From the NCBI RefSeq assembly GCF_900497805.2, contig NW_020954588.1, positions 10,968,433 to 11,032,432 on the forward strand: a DNA stretch of 64,000 nucleotides. Direction: 5' to 3'. Both the position numbers and the translations under genes were made by a program. Below, one piece after another: positions 32,921-45,203 of the stretch. A model generated the notes under the pieces. That model was not told the origin of the DNA and searched no databases. It saw only the letters and a program-made list of their open reading frames with translations. This DNA comes from Vombatus ursinus (Eukaryota > Chordata > Mammalia > Diprotodontia > Vombatidae). Position 1 is the first letter of the stretch, and every line of letters starts with the position of its first letter.

Positions 32921-33354
32921 AGTTCTCATTTTTTTTTTCCTTAAAAGCAAGAAAGTGAAGAGAGAGCTGTGAGGTAGCACAAAGCCCACTGGATTTGAAA
33001 ATTAGAAGAGGGGGGTTGGGCTGAATGCTGGCCTTGTTCCTTACTGTCTCTGTTGGCCTTGGGCAAGCTGCTTGACTTACAGATTTCTCCATTTCTTCAA
33101 TGGAGCAGAAGAACTTTCCAATCCAAACCTTTCTCCTCACCTTTCCCTTTGTTCTTTCTACCACTTCCAATATAGCCAGTTGGCAACTGTAAGAGAATCA
33201 TGCTAAGGTTACTTCACCTTGCTGTGGCTTACCCACACCCCCTATTCCTGAGTCGGCACTTCCAGAGGGCACATAAATCTGGCTTTATGGGATAAATTGA
33301 ATTTTTATTGCCTTTGAGCGCCTCCTATAGGGCAGTGTTGAGATTGCAGTTGCT
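32921..33354. other. Mostly unassigned; weak SINE traces
   Basis: GGAAGTTCTTCTG-like and AATGGAGC stretches are not diagnostic. TTGGGCAAGCTGCTTGAC at 33059 may be a MIR core remnant. No gene. Confidence 0.35.
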
Positions 33355-33600
33355 ACTTACACTCTACTTTGTAGAGGCAACCTGACGAGGCAGACAGAGA
33401 ACTGATCTCAGAGTCAGGAAGATCTGGGTTCAAGTCCTCCCAATGACACATACATGTGTGACCCTAGGCAAGTCATTTGACTGCTCAGTATTCTAGGCAA
33501 CTGTCCAAGGCCATAAGTTTCAGAGAAGGTGATGGCCTACATTGATTGAGGGAGTTTTCTCATGGAAGAATGCCCTGTATTAATAAAATTACAGGACTAG
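33355..33600 (+). mobile_element. THER-like SINE (ATAAGTTGCAGAGAAGG type), sense
   Basis: CTCAGAGTCAGGAAGATCTG, GGTTCAAGTCCTCCC, GTGTGACCCTAGGCAAGTCA, CTAGGCAACTGTCCAAGGCC, ATAAGTTTCAGAGAAGGTGA and TTACAGGACTAGTCCCTAT. Near complete. Confidence 0.85.
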
Positions 33601-33659
33601 TCCCTATCCCTTAAAAGAAAGCCCAATGATATTCAAGAAGAGCCTAGACCATCTTTGAA

Positions 33660-33795
33660 CTGAAACCCATAGACTGTGAGCTCCTAGAGAGCAGGGACTG
33701 TATTGTGTCTTTTTTTCTTATCCTCAACAGCTTAGCACAATACCTGGCACATAGTAGGAGCTTATAAATATTTATTGACTTGACTTGTTGACTTT
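33660..33795 (+). mobile_element. L2 LINE 3' tail, sense
   Basis: AGACTGTGAGCTCCTAGAGA, GCAGGGACTGTATTGTG, TACCTGGCACATAGTAGGAG, TTATAAATATTTATTGAC: well preserved L2 terminus. Confidence 0.85.
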
Positions 33796-34285
33796 ATACA
33801 ATTGATCTTGCATGAGAAAGACCACTTTCATAGACTTCTAATCTGATCCCAACTACCTCCATTCAAACTGCAGAATATCAATAATTCCAGTACTGGCTTA
33901 CTCAACACATAAGCAGGCTGCCTTCAGAGACCACCAAGGACAACAGACATACTGGCTGAATTCTAAATAGTGATCTCTAAATCTTGGCCTGGGGCTTTCT
34001 CAAGCCCTTCAATCTCTTCCCTAGTGCCCTGAGGTACTAAAGACTGCCTCACTCTCATTTATTACCCACAGATGTCTCTGGCTCTCTAGACCCTGATGTT
34101 TTCCGACACAATTTCTCTTAAATTGCCAAAGCAGCAGAATTTTGTTCTTAGAAATTACCTTAGGATAAGTTTGGATTCTTCATTCAGAAGGTGAAGACAC
34201 TTCCTCTCATGAATTTACGCAGAATTCTGCCCTGTCACTCTAACTTTAGAGGCTAAGTCAAGTCATTCCTTTTAAAGTTCACTAA
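33796..34285. other. No gene recognised
   Basis: About 490 bp without gene or nameable repeat. Confidence 0.4.
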
Positions 34286-34289
34286 GGAT

Positions 34290-34400
34290 TATGATTAGTT
34301 CTTATCTATTTTCTTATCTTACCCAGAACCTACCACATTATGCTGCATTTAGTAGGTGCTAATAAATGCATATTGAATGAAAGAATGAACACTCAGACAC
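34290..34400 (+). mobile_element. L2 LINE 3' tail, sense
   Basis: ACCCAGAACCTACCACATTA, TGCATTTAGTAGGTGCTAAT and AAATGCATATTGAATGAAAG resemble the L2 terminus. Confidence 0.65.
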
Positions 34401-34559
34401 TTCCTAGCAGAAATAATAATTCTTACCAGAAATCCAAGGGGCCAGTAAAGGGAACCTCTTTCCTTAGTTTAGATAAATCTAAGAGAAGACTTGGATTACA
34501 GCCTATCTCTGAAACTGACAAGTAGGCAAGACATTCCTTGAGCAATTCTTCTGGTCCTC

Positions 34560-34700
34560 CAAGACAATGGGATGCTGGATTCTGAAGCAGAAGACTTTCA
34601 TTTAAATTCCAGTGCTACAAACTGCTTTGTGACTTTGATGAATCATTTATCCCCACTAGGCTTAAGAGGCCTTGCCTATAAAATCAAAAGGATAGGATTA
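34560..34700 (+). mobile_element. MIR-like SINE, sense
   Basis: GGGATGCTGGATTCTGAAGC, TTTAAATTCCAGTGCTACA, a degenerate core and CCTTGCCTATAAAATCAAA. Confidence 0.65.
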
Positions 34701-34704
34701 GGAG

Positions 34705-34890
34705 TTATAGGCTTATAGATCTAGGGTTGAGAATGATCTCAAAAGCCAGCTAGCCCATCTTTTCACAGATGAGGAAACTGAAGACATGGGATTTAAGTGA
34801 CTAGCCCAAGGTCCTACAGAAAGTAAACTCTAAGAGGAGGGATGGAACTCCACAGACAGCACTCTTTCCACCACAGTGCAGTTTCATATC
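34705..34890 (-). mobile_element. CORE-SINE (MIR3/THER-like), antisense
   Basis: GCTTATAGATCTAGGGTTGA, ACAGATGAGGAAACTGAAGA, TTAAGTGACTAGCCCAAGG. It lies tail to tail with the preceding sense copy. Confidence 0.75.
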
Positions 34891-34964
34891 TAGTATCCTA
34901 TGATCATACAGGACCTGTCCCCTGTGCTCCCAAACACCAGCATGAGAGCTGGGTGGTCATAATT

Positions 34965-35165
34965 CACATATATATAGCATTTTAAACTGCCCACTCTGCA
35001 CTATAAAGTAGCTTATAAAGCACTTTTCTTCACAGTAAATAAGTATCTTTTTCTAATCCTCATTTTACCAATACAGGGACTGAGACTCAAAGAAGTAAAT
35101 GAACTTCCCCAAGATTACACAACTAGTACTCAATCTAGGACTCGACTGAAGTTTGGGCATCCATT
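34965..35165 (-). mobile_element. MIR-like SINE, antisense
   Basis: TATAGCATTTTAAACTGCCC, AATCCTCATTTTACCAATAC, GGACTGAGACTCAAAGAAG, CCAAGATTACACAACTAGTA. Confidence 0.7.
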
Positions 35166-35229
35166 TGGATGTAGAAAAACATTCTGACAAAATGATTAAA
35201 CCCTGGGGTACAATAATGTACATGAAGTA

Positions 35230-35290
35230 CTGGGTGAATCATAAAGCACCATAAATGCCAGCTATTGTTATTATTACTATTGTTACTATT
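35230..35290 (+). mobile_element. SINE 3' tail scrap, sense
   Basis: ATCATAAAGCACCATAAATG followed by CCAGCTATTGTTATTATTAC, the end of the marsupial MIR-type SINE. Confidence 0.5.
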
Positions 35291-35849
35291 TTTAATATCA
35301 CTTCACACTTCACATCACACTTCACACAATATCACAGCTTGAAATTTTTAATGATTAAGGTGAAATCCTGGCAGCAGACAGCTGGACTAATGAATGCCTC
35401 ATAATTCCTTCTCAGTCTATGATCCTATAAAACAAAATACAAAGAAAAAAAAATTAAATCACTTCCTTTCCCTGAAAACTATGCACTTTGCATAGACAAC
35501 ATGATTTCCAAACCATCTGCTATATAGCCTCATTGCAGGTGTTTATAGAGTTTTGTTCACAAAGCAGTTTGTAAATTCTAATATTGTTTCATCGGCCTCA
35601 CACAGCTGGAGTATCGGATACTGAAATGAAATGAACTCCTGTTACACCTAGAACAACAGAGAGGGGGAAAGACATCAAAACTCAAAGACTCAAAATCAAT
35701 CTACAAAATAAAAAAATATATATAATAGCTGATATCAAGTCAGAAAAGGGGAGTTTGCCACATAACAATGGCACCTTACAAAATAAAAACTTTGGCAATG
35801 GACCTAGAATTTATAAATGATACTTTCTTGTTTTATTGGTTAGTGTGAG
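35291..35849. other. No gene recognised
   Basis: About 560 bp, AT-rich. Contains CACTTCACA repeats near 35300-35330. Confidence 0.4.
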
Positions 35850-36225
35850 CTGAGTCATGACAAGAAGTCAGGGAAGCCAGTAGGGAGGGATAAGGAAGGA
35901 GAATATTCCAGGAACAGAGGATAGCCAGTGAAAAAGCCCAGAGGAAGAAGTTAAAGCCTCATGTTCAAGGAACAGAAAGAAAGCCAGTGTCTTTGGATAT
36001 TAGAATATGTTGAGAGGAGTTGAAGGTAAGAAGGCTGGCAAGGTAGCAAGAGGTCATTTTGTGAAGAGCTTGCAATGCCAAAGACACTATTTTTCATTTG
36101 ATCCTGGAGGTAATAGGGAACCATTGAAGAAGTGTTAGTGTGTGTCAGAGGCAGAACTGGAGCCTAAGTCTATCTCCCTCTTAAGCCCAAATTCTCTCCA
36201 CTCCACAGCACTGGCTCCCTAGCAC
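35850..36225 (-). mobile_element. L2 LINE fragment plus SINE head, antisense
   Basis: GAGAATATTCCAGGAACAGA, GGATAGCCAGTGAAAAAGCC, TCATGTTCAAGGAACAGAA, AGAAAGCCAGTGTCTTTGG, TTGTGAAGAGCTTGCAATGC are antisense L2 ORF2. GTGTCAGAGGCAGAACTGGA and TCTCCACTCCACAGCACTGG at 36137-36210 are an antisense SINE head. Confidence 0.8.
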
Positions 36226-36504
36226 ATTATAAACTGTGTCCTGTTTTGAATTAGGTAACTTGGGATAGTGCCTCTATCTATAATACCATACTAATTCTCC
36301 ATATTATACTTTAGGATAGGGATAGTACTTGACCTGAGATTTTATTGGTATTGGGAACTCTTGGTTATAAATACTGGTTAGCATCTTATCTATAACTTAC
36401 AGTAGAGTTGTGGGCAGCATTGGTATAAAACTCTGATAGAAACAGTGGCCATTAATCTGTACGTAAGGATCCCTGCAGTCTCCATATTGATCTAGTTTTA
36501 AAAT
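36226..36504. other. No gene recognised
   Basis: About 280 bp of unassigned sequence. Confidence 0.4.
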
Positions 36505-36735
36505 ATGTTCAGTCATTTCAGTTGTGTCTGATTCTTCATGGTCTCATTTGGGGTTTTCTTGGCAAAGATAGTAAAGTGGTTTTCCATTTCCTTCTCCAGC
36601 TCATTTTACTGAGACAAACAGGGTTAAGTGACTTGCTCAGAGTCACACAATTAGTAAGCATCAGGCCAGATTTGAACTCAAGTCCTGTCGACTCCAGGGC
36701 TGACAACGTTATCCACTGTGCCACTTAGCTGCATT
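36505..36735 (-). mobile_element. MAR1-type SINE, antisense
   Basis: TCATTTCAGTTGTGTCTGAT, ATTTGGGGTTTTCTTGGCAA, CATTTCCTTCTCCAGCTCAT, TTAAGTGACTTGCTCAGAGT, ATCCACTGTGCCACTTAGCT. Near complete, from RTE-like tail to tRNA-like head. Opposed frames across it are not genes. Confidence 0.9.
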
Positions 36736-36749
36736 TTGAAAAATATGCT

Positions 36750-36885
36750 CTCTGTGTTTTATTTTATTTTTTATTTATTTTCTTAAATATTTCCCAATTA
36801 CATTTTGAATTTGGTTCTGACCACACTAGGGAGTGTTGCAAGGATGCGTGGTGTCCACAAAATGTATATTTGTCACCTCTAATCT
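36750..36885. mobile_element. hAT-type MITE, family B (copy 3, partial)
   Basis: In opposite orientation to the copy at 13939: AAATATTTCCCAATTACATT, TTGGTTCTGACCACACTAGG, GAGTGTTGCAAGGATGCG, TTTGTCACCTCT. TCTAGA follows directly, as expected of a Charlie-type target site. Confidence 0.65.
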
Positions 36886-37282
36886 AGAACAGAAAGTTAA
36901 AGCATTTTCCCAGTCACAGAGCTTTTGGAGATATCTAACCAGTAACCATGGTTAGTGGGTATGACCTGGAAGAAGATCCAGAGAAAGATATTAAGAAATA
37001 ATTCAATATTTAGGAAGAGAACCAAGAGAGAATAGTACCACAAAAACTTAGAAAGAAGAGGATATCATGGAGTGGAGGTGATCAACAATGTCTAAAGCTG
37101 CAGAGGTCAAGAAGGGTGAGAGCTGAGAAAAGTTCATTAGATTTGACAATGAAGACATCATTGAAGATAGGAGATTTAGTGGAAAGGTTGGATCAGAAGC
37201 CAGATTGTAAAGGGTTAAGAAGAAAGTGAGAGGAGAAATAGAGACATCTATTGTGAATAGCTTTCCCAGAGAGTGTAGGTAC

Positions 37283-38211
<929 letters not shown>

Positions 38212-38570
38212 GTGCAAAAGGTAGGAGAAATATGTAATGATAGCTAGCCAGCATGGGTGGATCAAGTGAGGGCTTTTTTGAAGATAGGAAAGACATAGAA
38301 ATATTCATAGGCAGTAGGGAAACAATTTGAAGACAAGGAGAGATTAAAGATTAGTGAGGAAGCAGGGATAATCAAAGGAAGAATCTTCTGGAGAAGTCAG
38401 GTTGGACTTGCATCACTTATTCCCTTAAAGAGAAGGTTTGCTTCTTCATGTGAGGTAGCAGTGTTAAGAAGGAAATCATGGCAAACGGCATGTGAGAGCT
38501 GTGAAATGAGAAGGGAGAGGATAAGAGGGAGCACAGGTCTCAACTGCACCCACAAAGCTCAAAAATCTTG

Positions 38571-39899
38571 GTGTATGAGTCTGGTCATGGACTGTATGTT
38601 TGACATCTGAAGATTGGGCTTGCTAAATTAGGAGAAGCTTATTTTCAGAAAAATAACTTCCAGGATTTAGATTGACAGATTTTTCTATCCACAGCATCTT
38701 ATGGAGACTGTCTACTAATACATAGAGGAGCTAGAATACGTCTGCCAAGGAAGTGTCCACAACAATTTTGTGAACCCTATGATTCCAATGGACTCAATAT
38801 TTAAATATTGATATAATTTTTTTTTTCATTCTATTGATCCATGATATTTTGCAAGCATGGCAAGGGTTCCTTTTTTTTTTTCCCCCAGATATAGTAAGAA
38901 TACAAACAGGGAAATGGTGAATTCATCCTTCATCCTTCCCACACCAGCAATGATTTAAGTAAATTCAAAGTACGAGAAATCATTCCATTTATCTATAAAG
39001 GTTGTTAGAGTGAGACCCAGGATGCCTTAGTAGCGCTGACTTGTGAAATCTCAGCCCATGTAGTATCTCTGGAGAGTAACTTCTCATCCTATCTTTTGAT
39101 TTCCCACCTAAGGTCATCCTTGATATGAGACCATGAACAAACATATATTGTGGGAATATCTTAAGCCACATGTAGGTGGCTGCATCTTTGTGCCTTTGGT
39201 TGAATGCTCAGCCCCACTTAATATTCCCAGGGCAGCAACCCAGCTGTAAAGGGCACTTTAGCCCAGAATATTGTTTTGGGTTTGTTTTTGTTGCTAGGCA
39301 AAGACATGTCTATTCATTTAGACTGTAAATGTTTTTTTCTCCAGGCTAGGATTTCACCTTTACATACAGATGTCCTCCCCTAGGCATTCACCACTGCAGA
39401 CAGCTGCACAGCTAACACTATCTCCTTTCTATGCTTTGACCTTTGCCCTGGGTTTAGTAATTACTCTATTTACTGATAGAAGGCCTTTGAAAAGTCCATA
39501 ATAGAAAGTCATATGGATTTTTTAAAAAATGTTCAGAGCTGTGTTCAGAGCAGATTGGACTTTTGGATTTTTGTTTGTTTATTTTCTTCTAGGTTAAGGG
39601 TTCCATTTATTGAAAGATTCTTTTAAATCAACTTCTTTAAACTGTTGTATTAAAATAGCATGAATTGTTCAGATAACCTCAATTACTATAAATATACATA
39701 ATGCATTGCGAACTGGCTAGCATACTTACATTCTCATGAGCATGGCAAGGAGATTTGGGAGATTTAGTAAGGGGAGGGAAGGGCGGGTTGGAGGGTTGAG
39801 AGCTGGGATTTTTTTTTTTTTTTTTTTTTTTGGTGTGTGAATTTTCATGAACATCATGTAAACTCTCTTTTTCAATGCAGGTTGGAAAAATTTTCCTTA
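38571..39899. other. No gene recognised
   Basis: About 1.3 kb, with poly-T runs (38816, 38870) and a 22-T run at 39811. The antisense frame at 38989-39171 has no domain. Confidence 0.4.
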
Positions 39900-40050
39900 A
39901 CTTTTGGACTTAGAGGTTTGCTCAGATCATTGAGAGATTAATTAACTTGCTGATGGAAACAATGTCAATATGAATTTGGCAGACCTGGAAGCCAAGTCTT
40001 CCTAACTCCAAGGACAACTTCCACAAACATCTATTACTTCATATTGCCTC
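39900..40050 (-). mobile_element. MIR-like SINE fragment, antisense
   Basis: Degenerate GAGAGATTAATTAACTTGCT, CAGACCTGGAAGCCAAGTC, TTCCTAACTCCAAGGACAAC. Confidence 0.5.
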
Positions 40051-40064
40051 TGATAAGGGTCTAT

Positions 40065-40345
40065 GAGAGGTAGATTATGTGATATATCATCAAAACTAGT
40101 TGGATATCTAAAGAGTAGTAGCTAATATGACTCACTGTCAGCCTGGGAGGGGATCTCCAGTGGAATACCCCAAGTGTCCATGCTTGTCTCTGTGCTAACA
40201 TTTTTATTAATGATATTAATAAAGGCATTGATGGTATTATAATTGAATTTGATTCAAATTTGCAGATGTCACAAACCTGGGAAGAATAGCTAACTGCCTG
40301 GATAATTCAGGACCCAAAAAGACCTTAGAAGGCAGATCATCCCCA
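40065..40345 (+). mobile_element. CR1/L3 LINE reverse transcriptase fragment, sense
   Basis: CTAAAGAGTAGTAGCTAATA, CTCCAGTGGAATACCCCAAG, CAACATTTTTATTAATGATA-type (FINDI), GGCATTGATGG, TTTGCAGATGTCACAAACCT (FADDTKL in decayed form) and GGATAATTCAGGACCC. This covers the RT palm. Confidence 0.8.
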
Positions 40346-40360
40346 CTATCATCCCCCAAC

Positions 40361-40505
40361 CTCTCTCTCCTCCTCCTCCTCCTCCTCCTCCTCCTCCTTC
40401 TTCTTTTTCTCCTCCTCCTCCTCCTCCTCCTCCTTCTTCTTCTTCTTCTTCTTCTTCTTCTTCTTCTTCTTCTTCTTCTTCTTCTTCTTCTTCTTCTTCT
40501 TCTCT
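40361..40505. repeat. (CCT)n/(CTT)n triplet microsatellite
   Basis: Two CCT blocks and a final uninterrupted CTT block (about 40433-40503, roughly 23 units). The other strand reads GAA. It sits between a CR1 and an L2 fragment. Confidence 0.95.
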
Positions 40506-40589
40506 CTATCTACTGCTTCCTTCCCTGCTAACTACAAAAACATCTGCAGAGTCATCTCCAGTCATCCTGATATATATGTTCCCACTGGA

Positions 40590-42090
40590 CCCAGATGGCT
40601 CCAGAGGAGAAAGCGAGGCTGGTGACTTTGCACAGCCCTCCCTCACTTAAATCCAATTCACTTGAGAGTCATAGCACCACCAACAACAAAAACATCAAGT
40701 CTCCTATCCTTAAAAAACCTTCACTGGATTTTACTCTTCCTATATTTCTCCTTTACTTAGCCAAACTTTTAGAAAAAGTCAGATACACTAGGACCTCCAC
40801 TTCATCTCTTCTAACTCTCCTCTTAAGCCCCCTGAAATCTACTTTATCACTCAACCTAAACTGTTCTCTACAAAATTACTAATGATGTCTTCATTGCCAA
40901 ATCTCTTCAAACCTCATCCTCCTTGACATCTGCAGCATTTGACACTCTTGATCAATCTCTCTTGCTTTATACTCTTTTGTTTCCATGTTTTCATAACGCT
41001 TTTCTTTCCTGGTTCTCCTTTTATGTGTCTGATTGTTCCTTTTGTATCTTCTTAGCAAATTAATCATCAAGGGCTATAGCCCCTAAATCTGAGTGTATCC
41101 TAAGACTCACTCTTGAGCCCTTTTCTTTTTGTTCACTACACTAATTCACTTCTTGAGCTCATCAGGTCCCAAAGGTTATATTATCATCTCTACGCAAATG
41201 ACTCCAAGATTTATATAAGTAGCCTGTTTCTAATCTGAGTTCCAGTAGTGCATCACAAATTACCTACTGAACATTTACATCCGGAAGTTCCATCGGTGTC
41301 TCTAACTCAGTATGTTCAAAACAGATCTTTAAAAAAAACAAATCATTTCTCCTGGAACCACCCTTATCCTGAACTTCCTTATCATTGTGGAGGGTAATAC
41401 CATCCTCCCAGTCACCTAGGTTCACAATCTTAGTGTTTTCCTTGGCTTCTCATTCTCACTCACCTCATACATCCAATTAGTTGCCCAATATTGTCATTTC
41501 TATGTAGGAAAAAAATGTCTGTAAGTGTCCCCTCCTTTCTACTCATATAGCCATTGTTCTAATATAAACACTTACTAACTCTTTCCTGTATTATTACATT
41601 AGCATCCTAATTGGTCTTTCTGACTCAATCCCTACCCTAAGCCCAATCTCTCTCCTCTATAGCCTCCAAAGTATTTCCCTAAAGCTCATGTCTGATGATA
41701 TCATCCCTGCATCAACAAATTTAGAGGTTCCCTATTAGTTCTAGTTTCAAATGTAAATTGTTTCTTTTATTTGTCATTTAAAAATTCTTCACAAGCTGAG
41801 CCTTTACTACTTTTGATTATTCTTATGTTATTGTCCTCCCTGAATTCTATGATCCAGCCATATCAAGTTGTTCACTCTTACACACAAAAGACACTCCATC
41901 TCCTGTTTTTTGTGACTTTATAGTGGCTGTCCATCATAACTAGAATGTTCCTCTTCTTCTCTACCTCTTGGGACCTCTAGTTTCCTTCAAGGCTAAGCTC
42001 ATTTCATTTTTTCCTGATATGCTCCTCTTCTTATTAGGGTCCTTGCTCTAATAATCACCTTATATTCATTTTGTACCTATGATGTATTTA
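40590..42090 (+). mobile_element. L2 LINE, long sense ORF2 and 3' fragment
   Basis: The frame at 40595-40882 reads ILKKPSLDFTLPIFLLYLAK and LLEKVRYTR, the L2 block LPF-AKLLERVVYTR. ACATCTGCAGCATTTGACAC at 40928 encodes the L2 SAAFDT block. GTCCCAAAGG and ATCATCTCTACGCAAATGAC (YANDSK, for YADD) follow, then CTTCACAAGCTGAGCC and the 3' end. Many frame breaks. Its orientation is opposite to the L2 at 36950-38570. Confidence 0.85.
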
Positions 42091-42432
42091 CTTTTGTAAT
42101 CTTGGGTTCAGGTCTTGAGCAATTGTATATCTGTGATCCTGTGTGAAGGATGGAGGTGGCATGAGATCTTGATAGAGGAAAGACATTCTAATTTCATCCT
42201 GCATTTGATAAAGGACACACAAGGTTCTAGATCCTCTTTGAGGAAAAATTGAAAGAGAAAGAAAACAGCTTTTGGAAAAGACTTGTAGAGAAATGCCAGC
42301 GTCCAATATGGCCCTGGTTTCCAGTTTGTCTCTCAAGAGACTTCAGAGAATTCCCTCTCTTGCATGAGCTAAGATATTTCACTCCCAGTAGAAAAACTCG
42401 TAACTCTCTATTGTCTGATATATCCTAATCTG
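42091..42432. other. No gene recognised
   Basis: About 340 bp next to the left arm of a large inverted repeat. The antisense frame at 42088-42336 has no domain. Confidence 0.4.
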
Positions 42433-43133
42433 CTTAGCTTTAAAAAAAATTGTTTTTGTTACTATGTTGTAACTTTTATCGCTTCAGTGTTTTCATAATT
42501 CCTGAACTTAGATCCTCTTTAATCAACAAAAGAATAGGGGAACTACCTGTCTTAATTTGTCAATGGTGGAAATTGGAGAGTCAAAAGAGTTATTTGCAGA
42601 TGCAGGTGTTATAAAATGGAGGATCTGGACCAGGCAATCCTAAGGTCCTTGGGGGTGCTCTAATTTTATCATCATATCACTATGGAAGCTGATCAGACCT
42701 TTCCCATTCCCCTCTGCTGCTAGTTTCTTCTCTCTTAGAATATCTTCCATGAATACTGCATATCTTGTTTTTTATATTCATTTTAATGTCTCTGACATTA
42801 AATTATGAGCTTCTTAAACACAGAGACCATTTTTTAAAACTTTTTGTATACTCAGTAGTTAGCACAGTGTAAGTACTTCATAAATGCTTTGTCATGGGTA
42901 CCTCTTGAATCTCACCCACCACAATGGTAGAAAAAAAGTTTCCACACTATAAAATTACAGATATTTGAAGTATTGAAAATGTATCCATGATATCCTTTCT
43001 TTCTCCTTACAATTATAACCTCCTTGGGAGCAAATATTGTTCTTTATTTCATCTTTGTATACTCCCTGCCTAGAACTGTGCCTTAGGACACACGAGGTGC
43101 TGAGTTTGTTGATTTGAATTGAAGTGAATTGAT
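42433..43133 (+). repeat. Inverted repeat 1, left arm
   Basis: About 700 bp that match 44397-45123 in reverse complement, from GCTTAGCTTTAAAAAAA to GAAGTGAATTGA. Over 330 bases I count about 43 mismatches (mostly transitions) and small gaps, near 86% identity. The arm carries a SINE 3' tail (AAAATGGAGGATCTGGACCA) and two sense L2 tails (42795-42890, 43010-43110). The left arm lacks about 16 bases of the first L2 tail that the right arm keeps. Confidence 0.9.
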
Positions 43134-44396
43134 TTTGGTATCTCTTTGCTATTTTCTTGGATGAATGGGTTTACTTACTATGCAATATTTGTGATATTAT
43201 TTTAAATAACTACCATTTGCTAAGAAGTAGTCTAACTTTTGTATATAAATTTTGATTACCCCTTTCTTTTTAAGGAATAACTACTAGGAAAGCAAATTGA
43301 ACCTAAGGGGAAATTTTTCCCTCTAGAGTGGTGATATTTAAGGGAGCAGAAAGATATAATTCTAGCTAGTTAGACAGACCCTTATAAATACATATAAACC
43401 TATATGGGCAACACACACAAACCCTATTCTTTTATGTATACATATTATTTCACCCATTAGAATGTAAGCACTTCGAACTCAGGGATGGTTTCATTTCGCC
43501 CTTTTATTCCCAGCACTTAGCACCATGTCTGGTACATACTAAGTGCTGAATAAATGCTTGTTGATTGTTGGCTGAATGCTCTCAGACAGATTCAAGAGAA
43601 GTCATAAAGTTTAGGTTGAACATACTTATTGCCATCATTGAGCTGAAAAGCAATAAAAAAGATGCTGATGGATGTGAATATGGAGAGGGAGGGGAAGTTA
43701 CATGCGGATAACTATAATACAAAATAATGTTATAATTGATTTTGAGGTGATGTATGTTGGGGCCAAGGGGAGAGCAAGAGTGGCACTTTAGTGTGAGTAT
43801 GAAAGGTCAAAAATTCACCAAATGAGGGATTCAAAGTTTATTCCCCTGGGCTGTGCTGATCCCACTAAGCAACTTGGTTTAGACGTGGAGAGATTTCTCA
43901 TTAAAATGAAAGAGGATTCCAGAAATGCTTTATATAAACTTAAAAGAGCCTAAGATCACCAAGAAAGGAAGAAATCTTTTCAGTCCAGGATTGCGAAATC
44001 AGGATAGGCTGGTAATAAGCATGTAGATTCATAATTCCCTTTCTATGCTGGTCATTTATTTTAGATGTTCTTGACACATTAACTTGATGCTAGTAACTAA
44101 CAGCAGAGGGCAATAGAGCTATGTAGCCATAAACAACACCCAAACAAAGGATTATGGGGAGGCGTTCTCCATGGCATCTGTCAACAGTTTCCTGCTCAAA
44201 ACCTGGACAGGATCTAAGTGAACTAAGAATAAAATATCCTAACTGCAGCTGTATTTGGTGTCAGTTTCCCACGTGATAGAAGCAGATGATCTGAGCATTG
44301 TTGTTGAAGCAGCTGTGAATGTCATCACTTCTGCAAAGATTTCTTTAAATAAAGGACTATCACCAGATGATTTTAAAGTTCAGTGATTTTATGTCA
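43134..44396. other. Spacer of inverted repeat 1; one sense L2 tail
   Basis: 1263 bp between the arms. 43448-43575 is a well preserved sense L2 tail (AGAATGTAAGCACTTCGAAC, TACTAAGTGCTGAATAAATG). Otherwise I recognise nothing. Confidence 0.7.
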
Positions 44397-45123
44397 ATTC
44401 AATTCACTTCAATTCAAATCAACAAAGTCAGCACCTGATGTGTCCTAGGCACAGCTCTAGGCAAGGAGCATACAAAGATGAAATAATGAACAAAACTTGC
44501 CCCCAAGGAAGTTATAATTTTAAGGAGGTAGAAAGGATAGCATGGGTGCATTCTTCAACAATTCAAATATCTGTGATTTTTATAGTGTGGAAACTCTTTT
44601 CACTATCATAGAAGGTGAGATTCAAGAGGTGCCCATGACAAAGCATTTATGAAGCACTTACTATATGCGTGCCAGACACTGTGCTAAGTATTGAGGCCAC
44701 AAAGAAAGTTTTAAAAAATGGTCTCTGTATTCAAGAAGCTCATAATGTAAAGTCAGAGACATTAAAATAAATACGAAAAAAAAAAAAAACAAGATACATG
44801 CAATGTATGTTGAAGATATTCTCAGAGGGAAAGAACTAGCAGCAGACGGAAATGGGAGAGGTCTGACCAGCTTCCATAGTAATATGATGGTAGAATTAGA
44901 GCCCACTCAAGGACCTTAGAGATCGCCTGGTATAGATCTTCCATTTTATAGCACCTATATCTGCAAATAACTCTTTCAAATCTCTAATTTCCACCATTGC
45001 CAAGGTAAGATAGGTAACTCCCTTATCTTTTTGTTGATTAAAGAGGGTCTAAGTTTGGGAATCATGAAAACACTGAAGTAATGAGAGTTACAACATAGTT
45101 ACAAAAATTTTTTTAAAGCTAAG
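44397..45123 (-). repeat. Inverted repeat 1, right arm
   Basis: About 727 bp, the reverse complement of 42433-43133. It contains the same old repeats in the same order (two L2 tails and one SINE tail, here antisense) and a longer A run at 44777-44790. Shared old insertions show that the whole segment was duplicated, rather than two repeat copies arriving separately. Confidence 0.9.
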
Positions 45124-45130
45124 GAAAAAG

Positions 45131-45203
45131 GTTGTGTTGTGTTGTGTGTATGTGTGTGTGTGTGCATATGTGTGTGTGTGTGTGTGTGCATATGTGTGTG
45201 TAG
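45131..45203. repeat. (TG)n microsatellite
   Basis: GTTGTGTTGTGTTGTGTG then TG runs broken twice by TGCATATG. It begins just outside the right arm of inverted repeat 1. Confidence 0.95.
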
